A DNA stretch of 64,000 nucleotides, taken from the NCBI RefSeq assembly GCF_014069875.1, contig NZ_CP059676.1, forward strand, positions 1,984,001 through 2,048,000. Direction: 5' to 3'. The position numbers were made by a program, and so were the translations under genes. Shown here piece by piece: positions 35,972 through 42,726 of this stretch (within the stretch, counting starts at the first letter, position 1; the number at the start of each line of letters is the position of its first letter). This DNA is from Flaviflexus equikiangi (lineage in GTDB: Bacteria > Actinomycetota > Actinomycetes > Actinomycetales > Actinomycetaceae). Below the pieces are notes generated by a model. That model ran no database searches. It worked only from the letters and a program-made list of their open reading frames with translations, and was not told where the DNA came from.

Positions 35972-37351
35972 TCAGTCGCCGATGACGTTGCGGTACATCG
36001 GGCTTCCCCACACGGCGCGTTCCTGCGTTCCCATCGACGGGTTCCAGGCTGCGATGTGGGAGCCGTTGCCGGTGTAGATACCGACGTGGCCGGGCCACCA
36101 CATGAGATCGCCGGGGCGTGCCGCAGAGGCCGCGACGAGCGTTCCGTTGAACTGCGCACCGTACGAGGAGCGAGCAACTGTGATGCCGTGATGTGCGTAG
36201 ACGTAGTGTGCGAATCCGATGCAGTCCCAGCCAGCCGGCGTCACGCCGCCCCACACGTACGGAGCCCCCACGAACTGGCGGGCGTACGCGACGATCGAGG
36301 TGCGCGTCGCCGTCACCGGGCCAGGCGTGGGCGTCGGAGTCGGCGTCGGTGTGGGCGTCGGAGTCGGAGTCGGTGTGGGTGTCGGAGTCGGCGTCGGAGT
36401 TGGAGTCGGCGCAGGCGTAGGCGTAGGCGTCGGAGTTGGCGTCGGTGTCGGAGTCGGCGTGGGCGTTGGTGTCGGTGTGGGCGTTGGTGCGGGAGCCGGC
36501 GTTGCCGATTCCTCACGATCCTGCTGGTTGGCCTGGGATTCGAGGGCCGCGGCCTCCTGCTGCGCCTTGGCTTCTGCCTCGGCCTGCCTGATGGCCTCGA
36601 GCCTTGCGTCCTCCACCTGTTGGAGCCTTGCTTCTTCGAGTGCTTCGACGCGGGCGCGCTCTTCCGCCTCTTCGACACCCTTCTGCTCCGCTAGCGCGGC
36701 GATGAGTGCGTCGCGGCGGCTCTGCGCTTCTGCGAGCTGTTCCTCCACTGCGCGGGCGAGCTGGTCGGCTTCCCGTGCAGTATCGTCTACGTCGCTGGCT
36801 GCTGCGGTCTGTGCGGCGGCTGCTTGGGTTGCCTGCTCCTCCATCGCTTCAGCAAGGTTGAGCTTGGCTTCGAACTCTTGGAGCTTCGTCTCTGCGGACT
36901 GGCCGAGGCGGTCGTAGGCGCTTTGACGGGCGTTCGCCTCTTCGAGGCTCTCAGCGGAGAGGTAGTTGCCGAACGGCACGGCGCTCGCGCCGTCACGGTA
37001 CATGGCGGCACCGACGCTTCCGAGCTCCTTACGCGCAATCTCGACCTCGGCATAGGCGGCGTTCGCAGCATCCTGCGTATCCATAGCCTTCGTGATCGTC
37101 TCGGACAGTTCGGCCTGGGCTCGGATCTGCTCGCTCTCGGCCAGGGCGGCCGACTCGGCGAGAGCAGTGGACTCTGCCGATAGCGAGGCAAGTTCCGCCT
37201 CGAGCTCTGCGAGCGACATCTCCATATAGTTCGAGGTTGTCACCTCGTCGTCTCCGTCATCGGCGATGCCAGCAGTGCCAACAAGGATCATGCTGGCGGC
37301 AAGAGCCACGGCACATGTGGCGTGGATGCCACGTCTGCGAATTCCGGCCAC
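35972..37351 (-). CDS. Secreted NlpC/P60 peptidoglycan hydrolase with coiled coil and Thr-Pro linker
   Basis: This 459-residue RipA-like protein has a signal peptide (about residues 1-31), a long Ala/Glu-rich coiled coil (about 44-285), a linker of about 28 Thr-Pro dipeptides (288-343) and a C-terminal NlpC/P60 domain. The catalytic Cys377 lies in DCIG (the common form is DCSG) with His422 in GHVG and His432 following. It should cleave stem peptides in the cell wall at division, with the coiled coil acting as an autoinhibitory or partner-binding segment. The GTG start has a GAGGAG site. A CRP/GlxR-like palindrome lies about 220 nt upstream. Confidence 0.9.
   Translation of the reverse strand: MAGIRRRGIHATCAVALAASMILVGTAGIADDGDDEVTTSNYMEMSLAELEAELASLSAESTALAESAALAESEQIRAQAELSETITKAMDTQDAANAAYAEVEIARKELGSVGAAMYRDGASAVPFGNYLSAESLEEANARQSAYDRLGQSAETKLQEFEAKLNLAEAMEEQATQAAAAQTAAASDVDDTAREADQLARAVEEQLAEAQSRRDALIAALAEQKGVEEAEERARVEALEEARLQQVEDARLEAIRQAEAEAKAQQEAAALESQANQQDREESATPAPAPTPTPTPTPTPTPTPTPTPTPTPTPAPTPTPTPTPTPTPTPTPTPTPTPTPTPTPGPVTATRTSIVAYARQFVGAPYVWGGVTPAGWDCIGFAHYVYAHHGITVARSSYGAQFNGTLVAASAARPGDLMWWPGHVGIYTGNGSHIAAWNPSMGTQERAVWGSPMYRNVIGD
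36323..36489. repeat. Hexanucleotide minisatellite encoding (Thr-Pro)n
   Basis: About 167 nt consist of 6-nt units of the type GGNGTN on the plus strand (Thr-Pro codons on the minus strand), interrupted twice by an Ala-Pro unit. Third positions vary, so it is not a pure microsatellite, but it is repetitive enough for slippage. Each unit equals two codons, so gain or loss stays in frame. Confidence 0.9.
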
Positions 37352-37571
37352 GTATTACTCCTCGACGCTGCGGCGTGTCGTTGTGACAATGCCGCCTACT
37401 AGTTTTTCGAACCGATACTGACGGTATACCACCCGTGACCTTTTTGAAACAATTTCTCCAATATCCCCACAGTTCACATCTGTCACACGAGTAACATCGG
37501 GACGGGATTGCCGGGAAGTGGCGACTTGCTGGGAAATTCCTGAGGTCGGGCCCACACCGAACAATGTGAAC

Positions 37572-37585
37572 GTGATCAACATCAC
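37572..37585. promoter_or_regulatory. CRP/GlxR-type operator candidate
   Basis: GTGA-N6-TCAC is a perfect palindrome matching the inner bases of the CRP/GlxR consensus TGTGA-N6-TCACA; the outer bases are C and T. It lies about 220 nt from both divergent starts. CRP-family control of cell-wall hydrolase and resuscitation genes is known in mycobacteria and corynebacteria. Confidence 0.4.
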
Positions 37586-37694
37586 TTTTTATGATCGTGG
37601 GCCTTTGGTCCATGTTGTGAGACTTCTGCCCGGGCCTGACCATGGAGACGACGCGTCGCTTAGTGTCATCCCATGTTCCGAATGTGTAACTAGA

Positions 37695-37775
37695 GCGCGC
37701 ACCCCTGTGCGTGCACCGATGCTCGCACAGCATCGGCCCAGCCATACCCTGCGAGGCTGGAGTTGTTACGCAACT
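37695..37775 (+). ncRNA. Candidate structured leader RNA upstream of metY
   Basis: Four stem-loops follow one another almost without gaps: 37695-37714 (8-bp stem, 4-nt loop), 37716-37736 (7 bp, 7-nt loop), 37738-37760 (6 bp, 11-nt loop) and 37761-37775 (5 bp, 5-nt loop). The second loop (TCGCA) is complementary to the third loop (TGCGA), and CGCACA in the second loop also complements TGTGCG in the first stem, so alternative pairings exist. It ends about 32 nt before the metY start. It matches no SAM riboswitch or T-box core that I know. If the promoter lies downstream of it, the same palindromes would act as DNA operators instead. Confidence 0.45.
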
Positions 37776-37807
37776 TTGGCACTCCCTTATATGTTTGAGA
37801 GAGAAAA

Positions 37808-39091
37808 ATGACCCAAGAAAACTGGAACTTCGAGACCCTTCAGATCCATGCCGGACAAACCCCCGATTCCGAGACGGGGGCCCGCGCCCTCCCGATCTAC
37901 CAGACCACGTCGTTCGTGTTCGAGGATGCGGCGCAGGCCGCGGGGCGCTTCGCCTTGACGGAGCCCGGCAACATCTACACCCGCATCACCAACCCGACCC
38001 AGGGCGCGATCGAGGCGCGTCTTGCCGCCCTTGAGGGAGGAGTAGCTGGCCTGCTCGTCTCCTCCGGGCAGGCGGCGACCACTCTCGCAATCCTCAATAT
38101 CGCGCAGGCAGGCGATCATGTCGTCGCCAGCCCCTGGCTGTACGGCGGGACGCTGAGCCTTCTCACCCACACGCTGACCCGCTACGGGATCTCCGTGAGC
38201 TACGTCGAGGACCCTGCCGACCCCGAGTCGTGGCGGGCCGCCGTGACGGACAAGACGAAGCTGTTCTTCGGGGAGACGATTCCGAACCCGCGCGGCTCCG
38301 TTCTCGACCTGGAGAAGATTGCGGACGTCGCCCACTCGGAGGGCCTGCCGCTGATCGTCGACAACACGGTTGCGACTCCATACGTTCTGCGGCCGTTCGA
38401 TTTCGGTGCAGATGTTGTCATCCATTCCGCGACGAAGTTCCTGGGCGGACACGGCACCTCGATCGGCGGAGTCATCATCGAGAAGGGCGATTTCGACTGG
38501 ACGTCAGGGAAGTTCCCGACGCTCTCCGAACCGGATGCCTCCTACCATGGCATCACGTGGGGGGATCTCGGCCCGGGAGCCTTCGTCACCCGTATCCGCA
38601 CCACGCTCCTGCGCGACATCGGCCCCGCGATCTCACCCTTCAACGCCTTCCTCATCGGCCTGGGCGTGGAGACGCTCTCGCTGCGGATGGAGAAGCACCT
38701 CGAGAACACGCGCCGCGTCGCCGAGTTCCTCGAGAACCACGATCTCGTCGAATCGACGACGTGGGCTTCCCTGCCATCCTCCCCTTACTATGATCTGGCG
38801 CAGAAGTACACGCCGAAGGGCGCGGGCTCCATCATCGCCTTCACCGTCAAGGGCGGGAAGGATGCCGGCATCGCCTTCGTCGACGGCCTCACTCTCCACT
38901 CCAATGTGGCCAACATCGGGGATGTTCGTTCGCTCGTCATCCACCCAGCATCGACCACTCATTCGCAGTTGACGGATGATGAGCTGGCTGCCGCGGGCGT
39001 GCCCGCGGGTCTTGTCCGCCTCTCTGTGGGACTCGAGCACATCGACGACATCCTGGCTGACCTCGAGCAGTCTTTCGAGAAGCTGGCCTGA
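37808..39091 (+). CDS. metY: O-acetylhomoserine sulfhydrylase
   Basis: This 427-residue Cys/Met-metabolism PLP enzyme has the cofactor lysine Lys210 in HSATKFLGGHG. ISPFNAFLIGLGVETLSLRM and the C-terminal SVGLEHIDDI are typical of this family. It makes homocysteine from O-acetylhomoserine and sulfide. GAGAGAG serves as the ribosome site. metX starts 1 nt after its stop, so the pair provides both the activated homoserine and its sulfhydrylation. Confidence 0.93.
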   Translation: MTQENWNFETLQIHAGQTPDSETGARALPIYQTTSFVFEDAAQAAGRFALTEPGNIYTRITNPTQGAIEARLAALEGGVAGLLVSSGQAATTLAILNIAQAGDHVVASPWLYGGTLSLLTHTLTRYGISVSYVEDPADPESWRAAVTDKTKLFFGETIPNPRGSVLDLEKIADVAHSEGLPLIVDNTVATPYVLRPFDFGADVVIHSATKFLGGHGTSIGGVIIEKGDFDWTSGKFPTLSEPDASYHGITWGDLGPGAFVTRIRTTLLRDIGPAISPFNAFLIGLGVETLSLRMEKHLENTRRVAEFLENHDLVESTTWASLPSSPYYDLAQKYTPKGAGSIIAFTVKGGKDAGIAFVDGLTLHSNVANIGDVRSLVIHPASTTHSQLTDDELAAAGVPAGLVRLSVGLEHIDDILADLEQSFEKLA

Positions 39092-39092
39092 C

Positions 39093-40307
39093 ATGGATCG
39101 GTCTCCCTCCTACCTCGTCGGTCATCCCCCGTTACGGATCACCGATGCCGCCCCGGTACGCGACGCCGACACGGGCTACCGCCCGCATGCTCGGTTCCGC
39201 AGCCTCCCCGCGAGCGGGGCATGGCGGGAGGGAGACGACCCGGGCGACCGGAAGTTCGTTCATCTCGGCTCCCAGACACTCGAATCCGGCGCGACAATCG
39301 ACGTGACGGTCGCCTACGAGACGTGGGGGGAGCTGAACGAGGACCGCACGAATGCTGTCCTCCTCTGTCACGCACTCACGGGCGACTCGCACGTGCGGAA
39401 CGCGGATGGTACCGAGGGCTGGTGGCCCGGCATCGTCGGACCCGGCCTCGCGATCGATACCGACAGGTATTTCGTCGTGGCTCCCAATGTGCTCGGGGGC
39501 TGTCAGGGGACGACCGGGCCAGCCTCCCCACATCCCGACGGCCGCCCGTGGGCCCGCAGGTTCCCCCGCCTCACCGTCCGCGACCAGGTCGCCACGGAGA
39601 AAGCCCTCATGGACTATCTGGGGGTCCCGTCCTGGCATCTCGTCGCAGGGGCGTCCGCCGGCGGTCATCGCGTCATGGAATGGCCCGCAAGCTACCCCGA
39701 GCACGTTGACCAGTTCGCTGTCCTCGTGTCCGCTCCCGAGACGACAGCGGAGCAGATCGCCTACGCACATCAGCAGATCCTGGCAATCGAGCTGGATCCG
39801 GCGTGGCGGGGCGGGGACTATTACGATGCTCCCGCCGGCAACGGCCCGCACGCCGGGCTCGGCCTGGCTCGCGCTATCGCCCACACCACGTACCGATGTC
39901 CGACGGAACTCGATTCGCGCTTTGACAGGGCACCCCAGGAGGGTGAGGATCCGATGGATGGTGGACGTTTCGCCGTCCAGTCCTATCTCGACTATCACGG
40001 CTACAAGCTCGCGGCCCGCTTCGATGCCAACTCTTATCTCACGCTCACCGAAGCGATGATGACCCACTCGATCGGCCGCGGACGCGGCGGCGTCGAGGCA
40101 GTGCTCTCGACCATGACGCAGCGTGCGCTCGTCGTCTCGGTCGACTCGGACAGGCTCTTCCATCCCGCCGATCAGCGGCGCCTCGCGGAGAGCCTTCCGG
40201 GCTGCGATGGTCTCGTGTCCATCCACTCCGACCACGGCCACGATGGTTTCCTCGTGGAGGATGATCAGGTCGGAGACATCCTGCGCACGTTTCTTGCAGG
40301 GGCCTGA
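39093..40307 (+). CDS. metX: Homoserine O-acetyltransferase
   Basis: This 404-residue alpha/beta-hydrolase-fold acyltransferase has the conserved LCHALTGDSHV oxyanion region and the catalytic SDHGHDGFL with His383. The nucleophile elbow reads GASAGGH with Ser188, where most MetX proteins have GGSMGGM. It acetylates homoserine from acetyl-CoA for MetY. The ATG at 39093 is one base after the metY stop; a longer in-frame extension overlaps metY and is not used. The unusual elbow might change acyl-donor preference. Confidence 0.9.
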   Translation: MDRSPSYLVGHPPLRITDAAPVRDADTGYRPHARFRSLPASGAWREGDDPGDRKFVHLGSQTLESGATIDVTVAYETWGELNEDRTNAVLLCHALTGDSHVRNADGTEGWWPGIVGPGLAIDTDRYFVVAPNVLGGCQGTTGPASPHPDGRPWARRFPRLTVRDQVATEKALMDYLGVPSWHLVAGASAGGHRVMEWPASYPEHVDQFAVLVSAPETTAEQIAYAHQQILAIELDPAWRGGDYYDAPAGNGPHAGLGLARAIAHTTYRCPTELDSRFDRAPQEGEDPMDGGRFAVQSYLDYHGYKLAARFDANSYLTLTEAMMTHSIGRGRGGVEAVLSTMTQRALVVSVDSDRLFHPADQRRLAESLPGCDGLVSIHSDHGHDGFLVEDDQVGDILRTFLAGA

Positions 40308-40347
40308 ATCGGGAACGGGAACGGCTCGTTCCTGACACAATGGGGGC

Positions 40348-41373
40348 ATGTGGTCACCCGACGTCCTTGGACCCGGATTCGAATCCGTCACGCTGCCGCT
40401 CCTCGACGATGAGGAGGGGGAGGTTGTCACGACACTGGTTCGGCACGTCCCTGCCGATGATCCCCTGGCACGTGACTCGACGCCGACGTCTCCGCGCTTC
40501 GTCATGCTGGCGATGCACGGCTGGAACGACTACTTCTATCAGGTCGAACTGGCCCGTGTGATCTCCCGTGCCGGAGGGGCCTTCTACGCGTTGGACCTGC
40601 GCAAATACGGCAGGTCATCGCGCCCTCATCAAACCCCCGGCTACATCGCATCCCTCTCCGATTACGATGAGGACATCCATGCCGCACTCGATACGATCCA
40701 CACGATCCACGGGTGGGAGATGCCCTTGGTGATGTATGGCCACTCCACCGGCGGCCTGACCGCCGCGCTGTGGGCCGACCGTCATCCCGGAGCGCTCTCC
40801 GGCCTCATCCTCAACTCGCCGTGGCTGGAGTTCCAGGGCGCGACACTCGTCCGCCAGCTCTCCACTCCACTCCTCGAATCCCTTGCCCGGGTCTCGCCGG
40901 AAGCCGTCCTGCCCCTGCCTGATAACGGCTTCTACCATCGCCTCTTGACGGGATGGCGGGACGAGGGTGAGCTGGTGGAGGACGACACTGACCCTTTTAC
41001 GACGACGGGGTGGACGTTCAACGAGGAATGGCGCCGCTATCCGACGACACCGATTCGGGCAGGCTGGCTGACCGCCATCCTCCAGGGCCATGCACTCGTC
41101 GCGAAGGGTCTCGACATCTCGTGCCCCACGCTCGTCCTCACCTCTAACCAGACAATCTTCTCCGACAAGTGGTCGGTCGAGATGAGAGGGGCTGACACGG
41201 TCCTCGATGTCGACCAGATCTGGCGCCGAGTCCCCTACCTGGGACGCGTGACAGCCCTGATCCGCCTCGAGGGCGCCATTCATGACGTGACGCTCTCTCG
41301 CGCGGCTGTCCGCACTCGAGCCTTCGGCGAGATGAGACGGTGGCTGCGGGCGTATATTCAGCCCCGCCGCTAG
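40348..41373 (+). CDS. Alpha/beta hydrolase (lysophospholipase-like)
   Basis: This 341-residue protein has MHGWNDYFYQ (oxyanion side, residues 56-65), the nucleophile elbow YGHSTGGL with Ser133, and a C-terminal segment GAIHDV supplying the catalytic histidine. It resembles serine aminopeptidase/lysophospholipase-type cytosolic hydrolases; the substrate is unknown. The ATG follows CACAAT by 6 nt with no ribosome site, so it may be leaderless. It is 40 nt after metX and probably not part of methionine synthesis. Confidence 0.78.
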   Translation: MWSPDVLGPGFESVTLPLLDDEEGEVVTTLVRHVPADDPLARDSTPTSPRFVMLAMHGWNDYFYQVELARVISRAGGAFYALDLRKYGRSSRPHQTPGYIASLSDYDEDIHAALDTIHTIHGWEMPLVMYGHSTGGLTAALWADRHPGALSGLILNSPWLEFQGATLVRQLSTPLLESLARVSPEAVLPLPDNGFYHRLLTGWRDEGELVEDDTDPFTTTGWTFNEEWRRYPTTPIRAGWLTAILQGHALVAKGLDISCPTLVLTSNQTIFSDKWSVEMRGADTVLDVDQIWRRVPYLGRVTALIRLEGAIHDVTLSRAAVRTRAFGEMRRWLRAYIQPRR

Positions 41374-41387
41374 CGCCAGGCTCTCTC

Positions 41388-42680
41388 CTAGCGGAGATCT
41401 CCCAGACGTGCGCCGCCCTCGGTGCGCCAGTTCTTCCATCCGTCCATGCGGCGCCCCGCAACCGCGGATGCTGCATGATCGGGATCCGTGAAGCGCTCTC
41501 CCGATTCCAGCACGATCTCACCGGCCGACGTGAGCCGTGCCGACGCGTTCACTCTGCGGCGCAGAGACTTGAACGTCAGGGTCTGCTCTCCGATGCGGGA
41601 GGCGATGGCGCGCAGCTCGCTCGGACGTTCCGGCCATTCCACCTCTGGAAGCTCGATCGCCCCATCATCGTTCTCTCCCGTGAGCAGATCGACGTCCGGC
41701 GCGGCATCAATGCCCGTCCCGTCGGCAGTGAAACCGACGGAATGGAACGTGAACTCTGGTTCCGGATCGTCCTCGACCTGGTCTGCATTCGATACTGTTT
41801 CTGCCTGGATGCTCGAACTATCACGAGCGGCGCTGTGGGCGCCCCTCTTCGCTGCCGCCGGGGCCTCGTCGTCACCCTCATCACGAACGTTCTCCTCGGG
41901 CTGCGCGTGGCGGGAGACATCGTCGAGGGGGTCACCCGCACGGCTGACGAACACGACACCGTCGTTTCCTTCCGTGCTCTCAGTCGTCTCGTCCTGCTTA
42001 TCGGCGGGACTGTCAACCGCCTCTTCCACCGAATCCGGCGCTGTCGCGGCAGTGTCGGACGGATGCGGCGGGGGCGCGATCTCGCCCCGGCGCAGCTCTT
42101 GTCCGATGGCGAGGAAGGATGCCTCGTGGGGGCGGACCTGTTCGAGAGAGACAAGGATCCCTGCCCTGGATTCGTGAAGGTCGATCCTGTGCACATCGAT
42201 GCTGGCACCGACAAGCGTGTCGAGAGCCGCCCGGACCTGATCCTCGACTGTCACTGCGAGAATGATGAGACGCGGATGGTCCTCCAGTCCCGGCGGGCAG
42301 GAGTCGAGGAAGCTCTGCCAGTCCTTCCGGAACGCTGCGAGACCGCGAGGGTAGAGTCCCGACATTCGCCCGGATGGGATCTCCTCGTGGCGAGACGCAC
42401 GCGCCAGCGATGCCATGAGGGTTTCGGAGTCGAGTCTTTCGACCACGTCGACCGTGACGGTCTTCCCCGTCGGATCGAGGGCGACGAGGGAGGTGTGGCG
42501 GGTCTGGTCCGCGAGACGGCTCGTCTCCGTCAGCCACGCCACGGGAAAGATCGGGCGATAGATCAGCTCGACGACCTGGTCACGGACCGCCATGAGCGTC
42601 TCGCGGATGATCTCGTCACGATGAGTGAGGGAGGGTCGAGCCGGGCTGAGCCGGCCATTATCCAGCGAGAAGACGGGCAT
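41388..42680 (-). CDS. Uncharacterised protein with a C-terminal RAMA-like domain
   Basis: This 430-residue protein has three parts. Residues 1 to about 210 form a folded domain with alternating hydrophobic strands that looks nuclease- or DUF-like but that I cannot assign. Residues about 215-335 are low-complexity and acidic. The C-terminal 80 residues, with LTSAGEIVLESGERF, SAVAGRRMDGWKNWRT and LGDLR, look like the RAMA (restriction enzyme adenine methylase associated) domain. RAMA domains occur in restriction and DNA-modification proteins. No methylase or restriction gene is nearby. An AAGGTG ribosome site precedes the ATG. Confidence 0.6.
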   Translation of the reverse strand: MPVFSLDNGRLSPARPSLTHRDEIIRETLMAVRDQVVELIYRPIFPVAWLTETSRLADQTRHTSLVALDPTGKTVTVDVVERLDSETLMASLARASRHEEIPSGRMSGLYPRGLAAFRKDWQSFLDSCPPGLEDHPRLIILAVTVEDQVRAALDTLVGASIDVHRIDLHESRAGILVSLEQVRPHEASFLAIGQELRRGEIAPPPHPSDTAATAPDSVEEAVDSPADKQDETTESTEGNDGVVFVSRAGDPLDDVSRHAQPEENVRDEGDDEAPAAAKRGAHSAARDSSSIQAETVSNADQVEDDPEPEFTFHSVGFTADGTGIDAAPDVDLLTGENDDGAIELPEVEWPERPSELRAIASRIGEQTLTFKSLRRRVNASARLTSAGEIVLESGERFTDPDHAASAVAGRRMDGWKNWRTEGGARLGDLR

Positions 42681-42726
42681 ACTTCACCTTAAATCTGAGC
42701 CGCGAACATACACGTCCCAGGATACA

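Larger units (their letters stand above)
37352..37807. other. 456-nt divergent intergenic region between the NlpC/P60 gene and metY
   Basis: This region holds a CRP/GlxR-like palindrome (37572-37585), a possible metY promoter (CTGACC at 37636-37641 and TAGTGT at 37661-37666) and a tiled set of four stem-loops (37695-37775). Open frames here show no credible protein. Confidence 0.6.

Noticed and set aside
36314-36500. CRISPR-like repeat array
   Set aside because: The repeats are contiguous 6-nt coding units for Thr-Pro inside a gene, with no spacers.
37352-37560. c-di-AMP (ydaO-type) riboswitch in the NlpC/P60 leader
   Set aside because: Such riboswitches precede some actinobacterial wall hydrolases, but I could not find the conserved core segments on the minus strand.
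37257-37745. 162-codon minus-strand frame spanning the NlpC/P60 start and its leader
   Set aside because: It is rich in Arg, His and Cys in the pattern of non-coding DNA, overlaps a solid gene in another frame and covers regulatory hairpins.
37695-37775. Known SAM riboswitch or T-box for the metY leader
   Set aside because: The conserved SAM-I/IV core and the T-box sequence are absent, so it is reported only as an unassigned structure.
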